From the NCBI RefSeq assembly GCF_006864365.1, contig NZ_QHLJ01000007.1:20358-84357 (forward strand): a stretch of DNA of 64,000 nt, read 5' to 3'. The stretch is from Campylobacter sp. MIT 99-7217 (GTDB taxonomy: Bacteria > Campylobacterota > Campylobacteria > Campylobacterales > Campylobacteraceae). The position numbers were made by a program, and so were the translations under genes. The notes below the pieces were generated by a model. The model was not told the DNA's origin. It saw nothing but the letters and a program-made list of their open reading frames with translations, and made no database searches. Below are positions 28,895 to 37,521 of the stretch, one piece after another (the stretch's first letter is position 1; the number at the start of each line of letters is the position of its first letter).

Positions 28895-29956
28895 TTACCT
28901 TAGCTTTATCGTCGCAAGAGCAAGTAAATTTGCTAAAAGTGCTATCATCCAAAAACGAACGATGATTTTATTTTCCACCCAGCCTATTTTTTCAAAGTGA
29001 TGATGAATGGGCGCCATTTTAAAAACTCTTTTATGAAAAATTTTAAAGCTTCCCACTTGTAAAATCACAGATATCGTTTCTAGCACAAAAACAAAACCGA
29101 TGATTAAAAGCAAAATTTCATTTTTTGAAATGATACCAAGATAAGCGATAAATCCGCCTATAGCAAGGCTTCCACTATCGCCCATAAAAACTTGTGCCGG
29201 ATAGCAGTTATACCACAAAAAGCCCATTAAAGCACCAACTAAAGCACAGCACACGATGACAACCTCGCCTAAGCCTTGAATTTTTGGCAAAAAGAGGTAT
29301 TCGCTGTAATTGATATTGCCACTAAGATAAAGAAAAATCCCAAGAGTAGCAAGCGAAAAAATGCTTGGCACCGTGGCAAGTCCGTCAAGTCCGTCGGTTA
29401 AATTTACAGCATTTGAAGTGGCGATAAAAACAAGCACCCAAAAAAATATCGCAAAAATTCCCATATCAAAAAGAGGATGTTTATAAAAAGGTACGAAAAG
29501 CTCTGAACTTAAAACCCCACTTAAATACAAAGGCACACAGCAAATAAGGCTTACTAGGATCAAAAATACCATTTTTGCACGAGCACTTAGCCCTGAGTGA
29601 TTGTCCTTTTTGATGATCTTACCCAAATCATCGATAAAACCTACCGCACAAAAAAGTACTAAACAAAATAAGGCTAAGATCACAAAAAGATTGTCAAATT
29701 TAACACTTAAAAGACTTGCTGTAAGGGTACAAAAAACAAAGACCACGCCACCCATTGTCGGAGTAGAGCCTTTGCTTTGATGCGTGCTAGGAGCAAACTC
29801 ATATATGGGCTGATTGGCATTTTTTGCTTTAGCCCAAGTGATGAATTTGGGCATTAAAAAAAGACTAAGACAAAGAGCGATAAAAAACGCAAAACCTGAA
29901 CGCACACTGATATAAGTAAAAAAAGCATAATCACTAAAATAAGAAAGATAATACAA
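28895..29956 (-). CDS. mraY: Phospho-N-acetylmuramoyl-pentapeptide-transferase
   Basis: The 353-residue polytopic membrane enzyme transfers phospho-MurNAc-pentapeptide to undecaprenyl phosphate, forming lipid I. Family motifs seen are [18 protein letters not shown] with the Mg-binding Asp pair, [24 protein letters not shown] and [11 protein letters not shown]. It is the upstream partner of murD, an order I recall as Cj0433c-Cj0432c in C. jejuni. Confidence 0.97.
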   Translation of the reverse strand: MYYLSYFSDYAFFTYISVRSGFAFFIALCLSLFLMPKFITWAKAKNANQPIYEFAPSTHQSKGSTPTMGGVVFVFCTLTASLLSVKFDNLFVILALFCLVLFCAVGFIDDLGKIIKKDNHSGLSARAKMVFLILVSLICCVPLYLSGVLSSELFVPFYKHPLFDMGIFAIFFWVLVFIATSNAVNLTDGLDGLATVPSIFSLATLGIFLYLSGNINYSEYLFLPKIQGLGEVVIVCCALVGALMGFLWYNCYPAQVFMGDSGSLAIGGFIAYLGIISKNEILLLIIGFVFVLETISVILQVGSFKIFHKRVFKMAPIHHHFEKIGWVENKIIVRFWMIALLANLLALATIKLR

Positions 29957-30085
29957 AGCCCAAAACCTTATAAAAATTTAAAAGTTTAATTTTAATGAAT
30001 TTTTGCTAAAAAATATTTAAAATTTAGTGTTTATTTGCTTTGAAATAAAAATATTTATAATTTTTTATCATTATTTATATTATTA

Positions 30086-30100
30086 TGATAATAATTAGCA
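30086..30100. promoter_or_regulatory. Fur-box-like operator upstream of the metal-uptake locus
   Basis: TGATAATAATTAGCA matches the palindrome TGATAATnATTATCA at every defined position but one. It lies 42 bases-equivalent upstream of a TATAAT box (30128-30133) and about 75-90 bases before the first ABC-transporter gene, a plausible place for iron-dependent repression by Fur. Binding is inferred from sequence. Confidence 0.6.
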
Positions 30101-30127
30101 TTAATTTTTGATTAAGTTCCACTTTTG

Positions 30128-30133
30128 TATAAT
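30128..30133 (+). promoter_or_regulatory. -10 box of the metal-uptake operon
   Basis: TATAAT lies 42 bases before the chosen ATG at 30176, with AAGGAGA as the ribosome-binding site at 30163-30169. The Fur-like box sits just upstream in the promoter. Confidence 0.55.
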
Positions 30134-30175
30134 TTCTGCTACACTTTTTAATAAAAAAAATTTAAGGAGATTTTG

Positions 30176-31279
30176 ATGAGGATTTGCAAATTCTTATTTA
30201 TTTGTCTAGCCGTTTTTATCGGTACTCAAAGTTTTGCAGCCCAAAAAACTTTAACCGATGTTTTGGGTAGAGAAGTTAAGGTCAATTTACCCGCAAAACG
30301 CATTGCATTAGGTTTTTACTACACAGATTTTTTAGCTGTTGGTGGGGTAAAGGCTTTGGATAATGTAGTGGGTTTTTCAAAGGCTGTTTGGACTGATTGG
30401 ACTCCTACTAGCTGGGAAGTTTATAGCAAGGCTGTGCCGAAACTAACTAAACTTGAGGACTTTGGCGAGGCAGAAGTTGGAACTTTTTCTGTTGAAAAAG
30501 TGCTTTCTTTGAAGCCTGATTTGCTTATTTTAGCAGCTTGGCAATGGCAAATACTCGAGTTTGATCTTGAGCCTGTGATTGAGGCAAATATCCCTATCAT
30601 CGTGCTTGATTATAACCGCGAAAAGGTAGATTTGCATGTTAAATCAACCGAGCTTTTAGGCGAGATCACCGGTGAAAAAGCAAGAGCAAAAGAGCTTGCA
30701 AACTGGTATAAAGGCATTGCTGATGATGTAAGCAAAAGAATCGCTAAGGCAAAATTACCAAAACCAAAAATTTATATCGAATTTGGCAACAAGGGTCCTA
30801 AAGAAGCAGGCATTACCTATGGTAAAGATATGTGGGGAAGTTTGATTGATTTAGCAGGTGGGGAAAATATAGCAGCTCCTTTTGTTGCCCAGTGGTCTCC
30901 TATCAATCCTGAGCAAGTCATAGTCTCAAAGCCTGAAGTTATCATGATAGCAGGACGCGAAACTGAACTAAAGAAAAATGCTGAAGCTATGGTTATGGGT
31001 ATAAATATCGATGAAAAAGAGGCTAAAAAAAGGCTTAATGCTTACAAAAAACGCCCAGCTTGGAACGCCCTTCCTGCGATAAAAAATAACAGACTTTATG
31101 GAATTTATATGGGTGCTTCAAGGACTTTAGCAGATGGGGCTATGGTGCAGTTTTTAGCTAAGGCTATGTATCCTGATTTGTTCAAAGATGTAGATCCTTT
31201 GAAAACTTACATAGATTTTCATAAAAAATACCTCCCTATCGTTCCTCAAGGAAGTTTTATTATCCAGGCTGATAAATGA
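30176..31279 (+). CDS. Periplasmic binding protein for iron-chelate/cobalamin-type ABC transporter (copy 1)
   Basis: The start is ATG at 30176 (a TTG lies one codon upstream). The 367-residue precursor has a signal peptide (ICKFLFICLAVFIGTQSFA) and a type III (BtuF/FhuD-like) binding fold. The opening is LTDVLGREVKVNLPAKRIALG, with a middle segment KPDLLILAAWQWQ and the C-terminal lobe containing KDMWGSLIDLAGGENIA. The family binds iron-siderophore, haem, cobalamin or related metal complexes. The Fur-like box suggests iron; the ligand cannot be read from sequence. The next gene encodes a close paralogue and overlaps by 4 bases. Confidence 0.85.
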   Translation: MRICKFLFICLAVFIGTQSFAAQKTLTDVLGREVKVNLPAKRIALGFYYTDFLAVGGVKALDNVVGFSKAVWTDWTPTSWEVYSKAVPKLTKLEDFGEAEVGTFSVEKVLSLKPDLLILAAWQWQILEFDLEPVIEANIPIIVLDYNREKVDLHVKSTELLGEITGEKARAKELANWYKGIADDVSKRIAKAKLPKPKIYIEFGNKGPKEAGITYGKDMWGSLIDLAGGENIAAPFVAQWSPINPEQVIVSKPEVIMIAGRETELKKNAEAMVMGINIDEKEAKKRLNAYKKRPAWNALPAIKNNRLYGIYMGASRTLADGAMVQFLAKAMYPDLFKDVDPLKTYIDFHKKYLPIVPQGSFIIQADK

Positions 31280-32385
31280 TAAAAATTTTTAAAATTTTAT
31301 TCTTTTTAGTGGCAGTTTTTGCCACTTTTTTAAACTATAGTTTAGCTAAGGAAGTGGTGATTAAAGATCTTTTAAATAGGGAAGTTAAGATAAATTTACC
31401 TGCAAAACGCATAGTTATAGGATTTTATTATACTGATTTTCTAGCTGTTGGTGGAGCAAAAGCCTTTGATAATGTTGTTGGCTTCGTAAAAGATGCATGG
31501 GCTGTTTATATGCCACCAAGTTATGAAAGGTATTCAAAAATTATTCCTCGTTTAAAAGATCTTGGCGATGTTGGCGATCCGCAATTTGGTCATTTTTCTC
31601 TTGAAAAACTTATCTCCTTAAAACCTGATCTTGTCATTTTGGCTGATTGGCAATATGAAATTTTAAAAACTGAACTTGAAAAACTTCAAAACCTAAATAT
31701 TCCTGTTGTCGTTATTTCTTATAATCAAGAAACTCTCGCTCAACATACCCTAAGCACACAAATTTTAGGAAAACTTCTTAATCAAGAAAAAAGAGCTGAA
31801 GAAATTATTGCTTTTTATAGCTCGAGATTAAAAGCTGTGCAAGAAAAAATTGCCAAAGCCAAGCTTAAAAAGCCTCGAATTTATATCGAATTTGGCAATA
31901 AAGGACCTAATGAACTTAGTTTTACCTTTGGAAAGGATATGTGGGGAAGCTTGGCTTTGCTTGCAGGAGGGGATAATATAGCAGCCCCTTTTGTTGATAA
32001 ATGGGCTGTTATGAATAAAGAACAAGTCATTGCCTCAAATCCTGAAGTTATCATCATAACAGGACGAGAAACTGAGCTAAAGAAAAATGCTGAAGCTATG
32101 GTCATGGGTATTGGCATAGAAAAAAATGAAGCCTTAAAAAGACTAGAGGGCTTTAAGAAAAGAAAAGGTTTTGAGAATTTAGACGCTGTAAAAAATAAAC
32201 GCTTTTACGCACTTTATCACAGAGCCTCAACAACAATGAGTGATATTGCCTCTGTTGAATTTATCGCAAAAATGCTCTATCCCTCGCTTTTCAAAGAGCT
32301 TGATCCAATAAAAACTTATGAGGATTTTCATAAGCAATTTATGCCTTTAATGCCCGAGGGAACTTATATATTAGGTGGACAATGA
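31276..32385 (+). CDS. Periplasmic binding protein for iron-chelate/cobalamin-type ABC transporter (copy 2)
   Basis: The 369-residue paralogue of copy 1 has its own signal peptide (LFFLVAVFATFLNYSLA) and the same fold (VIKDLLNREVKINLPAKRIVIG, GKDMWGSLALLAGGDNIA, GRETELKKNAEAMVMG). Starts and stops overlap on both sides (ATGA), so it is translated with the permease. Two different binding proteins sharing one permease suggests two related ligands or two forms of the same complex. Parts of the two genes are nearly identical at DNA level (near 30950-31000 and 32060-32110). Confidence 0.85.
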   Translation: MIKIFKILFFLVAVFATFLNYSLAKEVVIKDLLNREVKINLPAKRIVIGFYYTDFLAVGGAKAFDNVVGFVKDAWAVYMPPSYERYSKIIPRLKDLGDVGDPQFGHFSLEKLISLKPDLVILADWQYEILKTELEKLQNLNIPVVVISYNQETLAQHTLSTQILGKLLNQEKRAEEIIAFYSSRLKAVQEKIAKAKLKKPRIYIEFGNKGPNELSFTFGKDMWGSLALLAGGDNIAAPFVDKWAVMNKEQVIASNPEVIIITGRETELKKNAEAMVMGIGIEKNEALKRLEGFKKRKGFENLDAVKNKRFYALYHRASTTMSDIASVEFIAKMLYPSLFKELDPIKTYEDFHKQFMPLMPEGTYILGGQ

Positions 32386-33446
32386 ATTTAGATCAAAATA
32401 GTGAAATTAATAAAGCCCTAAAAGCACACAGAAAGCGCGAATTTAGGCGTTTTATAATCATCATAGCTTTTTTGGTTGTCGCCTTTATCTCTTTAATCTT
32501 TGACATAGCCACAGGTCCTTCAATGCTAGCTCCAAGAGAAGTCCTAGACGCACTTTTAATCCCCTTTGGAAAAATAGGCGTTGAGGCTACAACAGAGGTC
32601 ATCGTTTGGGACTTGCGTTTGCCAATAGCCTTAATGGCTCTTGTTGTGGGTGCTACGCTTGGAGTTGGCGGGGCTGAAATTCAAACCCTGCTTAACAACC
32701 CCATGGCAAGTCCTTACACCTTAGGACTTGCAGCAGCAGCTGGCTTTGGGGCTTCTTTGGTTATAGCCTTTGGAAGTGCTGGAATTCCTTTGCTTTATGC
32801 TGTTCCTGTGGGAGCTTTTGTGATGACTATGCTCAGTGCTAGCGTGCTTTTTGGCTTTGCAGCTCTTAGGCATTTTAGCTCGGCTACGCTTGTTTTGGTA
32901 GGAATCGCACTTTTATTTTTATTTCAAAGCTTGCTTTCTTTGGTGCAGTTTCTTTCAAGCCCTGAAATTTCACAGCTCATTTTGTTTTGGCTCTTTGGCT
33001 CTTTACAAAAGGCAAATTGGACAAATTTACTTTTTATCTTTATCGTTTCTTCACTTTGCATTGTCCTTTTGCTGAAGGATTCTTGGAAGCTTACGGCTTT
33101 AAGATTAGGAGAGGCTAGAGCAAAAAGTATGGGAGTAAATTTAAATTTTCTCCGCTTTAAAACCCTACTCATCGTTTCAGTGATGACAGCTACAGCCATT
33201 TCTTTTGTGGGCGTTATAGGCTTCATAGGGCTTGTTGCCCCACACATTGCTAGAATGCTTGTTGGCGAGGATCAACGCTTTTTCCTGCCCTCTGCTATGT
33301 TTTGCGGGGCAGCGTTTTTGTCCGTAGCCTCAGTACTTTCTAAGGTGATAATACCGGGTGCTTTGTTTCCTGTTGGTATTGTAACTTCTTTTGTGGGCGT
33401 GCCTTTTTTCTTTTGGATCATCTTATCAAGGAAAAAAGTATGCTAA
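32382..33446 (+). CDS. FecCD-family ABC transporter permease
   Basis: The 354-residue inner-membrane protein has about nine to ten hydrophobic helices and the FecCD signatures: RLPIALMALVVGATLGVGGAEIQTLLNNPMASPYTLG near the N-terminus and VGVIGFIGLVAPHIARMLVGEDQRF in the second half, which contacts the ATPase. It is the only permease of the locus and probably works as a homodimer with the adjacent ATPase. It overlaps both neighbours. Confidence 0.93.
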   Translation: MNLDQNSEINKALKAHRKREFRRFIIIIAFLVVAFISLIFDIATGPSMLAPREVLDALLIPFGKIGVEATTEVIVWDLRLPIALMALVVGATLGVGGAEIQTLLNNPMASPYTLGLAAAAGFGASLVIAFGSAGIPLLYAVPVGAFVMTMLSASVLFGFAALRHFSSATLVLVGIALLFLFQSLLSLVQFLSSPEISQLILFWLFGSLQKANWTNLLFIFIVSSLCIVLLLKDSWKLTALRLGEARAKSMGVNLNFLRFKTLLIVSVMTATAISFVGVIGFIGLVAPHIARMLVGEDQRFFLPSAMFCGAAFLSVASVLSKVIIPGALFPVGIVTSFVGVPFFFWIILSRKKVC

Positions 33447-34207
33447 GGCTTCAAAATTTAAGCATTCACAGAGGAAATCTTTGTGTGGCTGATGAGATAA
33501 ATGCTGAATTTAAAGAGGGTAAAATTTATGCCGTGCTTGGTCCAAATGGTGCTGGCAAAAGCTCCTTGCTTTCTGCTATCTTTGGGGATTTGCATTTTAA
33601 AGGGAAGATTTCTTTTGAAGATATGGAATTAAGCCTTAAAAATCACTATCTTTGGAAAAAAGACTTTGGTTTTATGCCTCAAGATAGCGGCGTTGATGCG
33701 AGTTTAAGTGCTTTAGAAGTTGTTTTGCTGGGGCTTATGGATTCTTTGGGTATGTATATTAGTGATGAGCAAATTCAAAAAGCCCTAAGTCTTATGCAAA
33801 ATTTAGGTATCTTGCACCTTGCACACCAAGATGTGATGAGCCTAAGCGGTGGGCAAAGACAAATGGTGATGTTTGCTTCTGTGCTTATTAAAACTCCAAA
33901 GGTTTTGTTGCTTGATGAGCCTGTAAGTGCGCTTGATTTACACCATCAATGCGTGCTTTTAGAATGCGTCAAAGAACACACCAAAAAAGAAAAACTCATC
34001 AGCATAGTCATCTTGCACGATCTAAGCCTTGCAGCACAATTTGCTGATGAACTTCTTATTTTAGAAGGAGCTAAAATTCATGCTTTTGGTAAGGCAAAAG
34101 ATGCTTTAAGCAAGGATTTGATCGAAAAACTTTACAGAATAAAAAGCCTCATTTTCTACGATGATGAAAAACCCGTCATCGTGGCAAAAAAGGCTTTAAG
34201 AAATTAA
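33440..34207 (+). CDS. ABC transporter ATP-binding protein (iron-chelate/cobalamin type)
   Basis: I choose the ATG at 33440 (MLRLQNLSIHRGN) because AAGGA precedes it; longer in-frame readings extend into the permease gene. The protein of 255 residues has Walker A GPNGAGKSS, Q-loop FMPQDSG, signature LSGGQRQ, Walker B VLLLDEP and the switch His in VILHDLSLAAQF. It energises transport through the FecCD permease encoded upstream. Overlap of 7 bases with that gene. Confidence 0.93.
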   Translation: MLRLQNLSIHRGNLCVADEINAEFKEGKIYAVLGPNGAGKSSLLSAIFGDLHFKGKISFEDMELSLKNHYLWKKDFGFMPQDSGVDASLSALEVVLLGLMDSLGMYISDEQIQKALSLMQNLGILHLAHQDVMSLSGGQRQMVMFASVLIKTPKVLLLDEPVSALDLHHQCVLLECVKEHTKKEKLISIVILHDLSLAAQFADELLILEGAKIHAFGKAKDALSKDLIEKLYRIKSLIFYDDEKPVIVAKKALRN

Positions 34208-34222
34208 CTCAAAGGAGAAAAA

Positions 34223-34663
34223 ATGAAAAAAATTCTATGTGTTGTAGCCTTGAGTGCTGCTTTTTGTGTTAATCTTTTTGCTAAAGATTATGAAGTGAAA
34301 ATGCTTGATGTAAATGCTGAGGGAACTATGGTTTTTGAACCGGGCTTTTTAAAAATCGAGCCAGGCGATAGCGTAACTTTTATCCCAACTCACAAAACAC
34401 ACTGGGCAAAAAGCGTTGTGATCCCTGCTGGAGCTTCTAAATTTGAGGGAAAACTTGATGAAAAATTCACGACTAAATTTGATGTTGAGGGCGTTTATAT
34501 TTATGAGTGTCCGCCTCATAAAATCATGAATATGATAGGTATCATTCAAGTTGGCAAGCCTACAAATCTTGACAAAGTAAATGCAGCCGTTCCAAAGCTT
34601 GAAAAAAGAGCGTCTGAAAACAAAGGGCGTTTGGAAAATTATGCTAAGCAAATTGTCAAATAA
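34223..34663 (+). CDS. Pseudoazurin-type cupredoxin
   Basis: The 146-residue precursor has a signal peptide cut after LFA (residue 20). The cupredoxin domain has a full type 1 copper site: His60 (THKTHW), then Cys96, His99 and Met104 in YECPPHKIMNM, spaced as in pseudoazurin. A helical C-terminal tail (about 30 residues, EKRASENKGRLENYAKQ) follows. Pseudoazurins normally carry electrons to nitrite or nitrous oxide reductases. Here the gene lies 15 bases after an iron-type ABC ATPase, which is unusual. GGAG precedes the ATG. Confidence 0.85.
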   Translation: MKKILCVVALSAAFCVNLFAKDYEVKMLDVNAEGTMVFEPGFLKIEPGDSVTFIPTHKTHWAKSVVIPAGASKFEGKLDEKFTTKFDVEGVYIYECPPHKIMNMIGIIQVGKPTNLDKVNAAVPKLEKRASENKGRLENYAKQIVK

Positions 34664-35504
34664 AAAGCTTTTCATACTCACTTGCAAGGACTATCCTTTG
34701 GGAAATGCTGCCTTGCAAGGCTTACTTGAAAGGTTGGGTGCTTTTTATGAGGCTAAATTTTGCGTTTGGCAAGAGCTTAAAAATCTTGATAAAAACTGCC
34801 TTATTCTGCCCTTAGCGGTGTGGGATTATAGCCTTTTTTATGAGGAATTTTTAGCCTTTTTGCAAGAGTGTGAAAAAAGTGGGGCTAAAATGCTTAATGC
34901 TTATGATCTCATTAAAACAAACTCTCAAAAAAATTACCTTCAAAACCTGCAAGAAAAAGGCTTTGACATAGCCAAAAGTCTTTTTTTAAAAAAAGAACAA
35001 AAAGCTCTTTGGCAGGAGCAAATTCTTAAATTTAAAAAAGATTTTAAGCTCAAAGAACTCATCATCAAGCCTTTGATAGGGCAAAGTGGACGAGGAGTGC
35101 TTAGGTTTGAAAGCCCTGATTTACTTGATTTAAGCAAATTAGAGCAAGGCTTAGTGCAAGAGTTTTTAGAAGGCGTTTATGAGGGTGAGTTTTGCCTCAT
35201 CTTTTTTAATAATCAATTCAGCCACGCCATTAAACGAGAGCTAAAGGATAAAGAATACAGGGCAAACTCAGCTTATGGCGTGCAAATTCTGCCTTTTTCG
35301 CCAAGTAAGGCACTCATTCAAAAAGCCCTAGGAGCTATAAAAGCCTTAAGCTTAAAAAGTACTCTTTATGCAAGAGTTGATTTCATCAAGGATAATGAAA
35401 ATTTCATCATCAATGAAGTAGAACTCATCGAGCCAAGCCTTTATTTTGATAAAGGGGTAAATTCTTATGAAAATTTTATCAAAGCTTTAGAAAATTTGAG
35501 TTAA
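34641..35504 (+). CDS. ATP-grasp domain protein, possible carboxylate-amine ligase
   Basis: The ATG at 34641 lies inside the 3' end of the pseudoazurin gene (23-base overlap). The 287-residue protein has an N-terminal preATP-grasp region and an ATP-grasp fold: LKELIIKPLIGQSGRGV is the ATP-binding Lys and small loop, VQEFLEGVYEGEFCLIFF the central part, and the metal-binding end is YARVDF and INEVELIEPSLYF. It resembles RimK/glutathione-synthetase-like ligases that form amide bonds using ATP. The substrates are unknown. Its place in a metal-uptake operon suggests small-molecule or peptide modification. Confidence 0.75.
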   Translation: MLSKLSNKKLFILTCKDYPLGNAALQGLLERLGAFYEAKFCVWQELKNLDKNCLILPLAVWDYSLFYEEFLAFLQECEKSGAKMLNAYDLIKTNSQKNYLQNLQEKGFDIAKSLFLKKEQKALWQEQILKFKKDFKLKELIIKPLIGQSGRGVLRFESPDLLDLSKLEQGLVQEFLEGVYEGEFCLIFFNNQFSHAIKRELKDKEYRANSAYGVQILPFSPSKALIQKALGAIKALSLKSTLYARVDFIKDNENFIINEVELIEPSLYFDKGVNSYENFIKALENLS

Positions 35505-35561
35505 ACTTCATTTATACTTTCAAATTTATCACAAAAACTTGCTTGATTTCAAAGGAAAAAA

Positions 35562-36617
35562 ATGAGTTTAAAACAAATTCTTACCTTAAATTCCACCGAA
35601 AGAGTATGGCAACTTCCCTTTTTTGCAGCCTTAGGAGTAGCTTTAGTGCTAAGTATTGGAGGGTATTATCAAAGGCTTGATTTAGGACTTATAGCCATGA
35701 TAGGCGTTATGGCTTTTTTATATACGCCAAATACGCCCATTTATCACAAAATGGCTGTTGTGATGTGCTGTTCTTTTGGAATTTCTTTATCCTTTTTGCT
35801 TGGTCTTTTAACACATATTTTTCCGCCAAGCGCACCTTTTGTTATAGGCATAGTTGCAATGAGTAGTAGTATCTTGGTAAGGTATTATGACTTAGGAGCG
35901 CCTGGGTATTTTTTCTTTGTGTTTGCAGCCTTACTTGGCTCGTTTTTTCCTTTTGAAACTAAGGATTTTATATTTTTAGTCGGTCTTGTTTGTATAGGCG
36001 GAATGATTGCGAATTTAATGGCGTTTTTGTATTCTTTGAGCGTAATTTATATTTTTAAAAATGCTCTTCCAAAGCCTGTTCCTCAAAGGGGACATTTGGG
36101 TTTTGAAGTTGTTGTTGTGGATTCTTTTATTATGGGCTTTTTTGTGGGACTTGCTTTATTTTTAGGACAATTCTTAGCCCTTGAAAGAAGTTATTGGGTT
36201 GCTGTAAGTTGCACCGTCATCATGCAAGGCATAACCTTAAATTCAGTCTGGAACAAGCAAATCCAGCGTATAGTAGGAACTCTTGTGGGTTGCTTTTTTG
36301 CTTGGTTTTTGCTGGGGATTAAATTTGAAGCTTGGGAATTTGTGCTTTTAATGGCTTTTTTAGTTTTTATGACTGAATATGTTGTATTTCGCAACTACGC
36401 CCTTGCCATGGTCTTTATCACTCCTTATGTAACCTACTTGGCTGAGGCTACAAATTTTATGAACTATGATGCAAATTTACTTGTAAAAGCTAGGCTTGAA
36501 GATGTGATCGTGGGTAGTATTTTAGGGCTTATGGGTGGCTTTGTGATATATAAGCCTTATTTAAGAGCAGGATTCGACAAAATCGCTAAATTTATCTTTA
36601 AAATCAAATTTTCATAA
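35562..36617 (+). CDS. FUSC-family (aromatic-acid-exporter-like) membrane protein
   Basis: The 351-residue protein has two sets of four to five membrane segments. Each set contains the sort of basic-Gly motif seen in fusaric-acid-resistance-like proteins: QRIVGTLVGCFFAW in the second half and ARLEDVIVGSILG near the end. Family members export aromatic acids and related compounds. AAAGGA precedes the ATG. It lies 57 bases after the ATP-grasp gene, without a visible terminator, so it may be the last gene of the locus, possibly as exporter of the product of the ATP-grasp enzyme. Confidence 0.7.
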   Translation: MSLKQILTLNSTERVWQLPFFAALGVALVLSIGGYYQRLDLGLIAMIGVMAFLYTPNTPIYHKMAVVMCCSFGISLSFLLGLLTHIFPPSAPFVIGIVAMSSSILVRYYDLGAPGYFFFVFAALLGSFFPFETKDFIFLVGLVCIGGMIANLMAFLYSLSVIYIFKNALPKPVPQRGHLGFEVVVVDSFIMGFFVGLALFLGQFLALERSYWVAVSCTVIMQGITLNSVWNKQIQRIVGTLVGCFFAWFLLGIKFEAWEFVLLMAFLVFMTEYVVFRNYALAMVFITPYVTYLAEATNFMNYDANLLVKARLEDVIVGSILGLMGGFVIYKPYLRAGFDKIAKFIFKIKFS

Positions 36618-36698
36618 GGCTTGTTCAATTTTTATTTCCTTGCTTTAAAAGTCTTAAAGTACATAAAAGATTTTAATAAAAAATTCAATTTATTTTGC

Positions 36699-36704
36699 TA
36701 TAAT
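36699..36704 (+). promoter_or_regulatory. Extended -10 promoter for rplU-rpmA
   Basis: TGCTATAAT (extended -10, TATAAT at 36699-36704) lies about 80 bases before the rplU ATG, leaving a leader of roughly 70 bases containing a hairpin. Confidence 0.6.
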
Positions 36705-36721
36705 TAAGCCTTTTTAACCAT

Positions 36722-36752
36722 TAAAGCTTTTAAATCCGCTTGCGGTGCTTTA
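36722..36752 (+). promoter_or_regulatory. Structured leader hairpin upstream of rplU
   Basis: TAAAGC (36722-36727) pairs with GCTTTA (36747-36752), enclosing CCGC-TT-GCGG (36736-36745), in the short leader between the promoter and rplU. It has no T-run, so it is not a terminator. It may be a ribosomal-protein (L21-type) autoregulatory leader, by analogy with L21 leaders in other bacteria. Confidence 0.45.
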
Positions 36753-36782
36753 TGGGACTTACCAAATTTAAAGGAAAAAGCG

Positions 36783-37091
36783 ATGTATGCTATCATCAAA
36801 CATAGCGGAAAGCAGTATAAAGTGAGCGTTGGCGATGAGCTAAAGCTAGATCACTTTGAAGCTGAAGCTAAAAGTAGCGTTGAAGTAAGCGAAGTGCTTG
36901 CGATCAACGATAAGGACTTAAAGGTAGGTGCGCCTTTTGTAGCAGGTGCAAAGGTAGTTTTAGAAGTGATTAATCACGGCAAAGACAGAAAAGTCGTGAT
37001 TTATAAAAAAAGACGCAGAAAAGATTCTAAGCTTAAAAGAGGCTTTAGAAGACAATTCACACGCGTTAAAGTCAAAGATATCAAAGCTTAA
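36783..37091 (+). CDS. rplU: 50S ribosomal protein L21
   Basis: The 102-residue protein matches L21: [23 protein letters not shown] at the N-terminus, and [24 protein letters not shown] near the C-terminus, where 23S rRNA is bound. AAAGGA precedes the ATG. rpmA follows after 10 bases. Together they have their own promoter and structured leader. Confidence 0.98.
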   Translation: MYAIIKHSGKQYKVSVGDELKLDHFEAEAKSSVEVSEVLAINDKDLKVGAPFVAGAKVVLEVINHGKDRKVVIYKKRRRKDSKLKRGFRRQFTRVKVKDIKA

Positions 37092-37101
37092 GGAGTAAGA
37101 A

Positions 37102-37356
37102 ATGGCACACAAGAAAGGTCAAGGCTCAACTCAAAATAACCGCGATTCTATCGGTCGTCGTTTAGGTGTTAAAAAATTTGGTGGCGAATTTGTCCGTGCT
37201 GGAAATATCATTATCCGCCAAAGAGGCACAGCAACTCACGCTGGAAACAATGTCGGCTTAGGTAAAGATCACACTATCTTTGCTTTAATCGACGGCTTTG
37301 TGAAATTCGAAAGAAAAGACAAAGACAGAAAAAAAGTTTCTGTTTATCCTGCCTAA
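37102..37356 (+). CDS. rpmA: 50S ribosomal protein L27
   Basis: The 84-residue protein begins [29 protein letters not shown], the L27 start, whose N-terminal tail reaches the peptidyl transferase centre. There is no Firmicutes-style N-terminal extension. AAGGAG precedes it. A strong terminator follows. In C. jejuni obg comes next, but here it is replaced by a restriction-modification pair. Confidence 0.98.
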   Translation: MAHKKGQGSTQNNRDSIGRRLGVKKFGGEFVRAGNIIIRQRGTATHAGNNVGLGKDHTIFALIDGFVKFERKDKDRKKVSVYPA

Positions 37357-37361
37357 ATTTA

Positions 37362-37380
37362 GGGGCTTAGCCCCTTTTTT
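37362..37380 (+). terminator. Intrinsic terminator of rplU-rpmA
   Basis: GGGGC (37362-37366) pairs with GCCCC (37370-37374) around TTA, followed by six T residues, directly after the rpmA stop. Confidence 0.85.
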
Positions 37381-37521
37381 CATAGTTAATATTTTTTCTA
37401 CAAAACCTACTGAGCTTTTAAATTTTTCCTTTAAAATATATTTTTGTCTTTTTTAAAATCGCAATAAAAAACTAAATTTAAGTTGGGTTTTATTATAATT
37501 TTGTGCTTGGGAGGCTAGATT

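Noticed and set aside
34581..34640. Longer upstream start for the ATP-grasp gene
   Set aside because: The extra 20 codons lie wholly within the pseudoazurin gene, are Lys-rich and lack a ribosome-binding site; ATG at 34641 is preferred.
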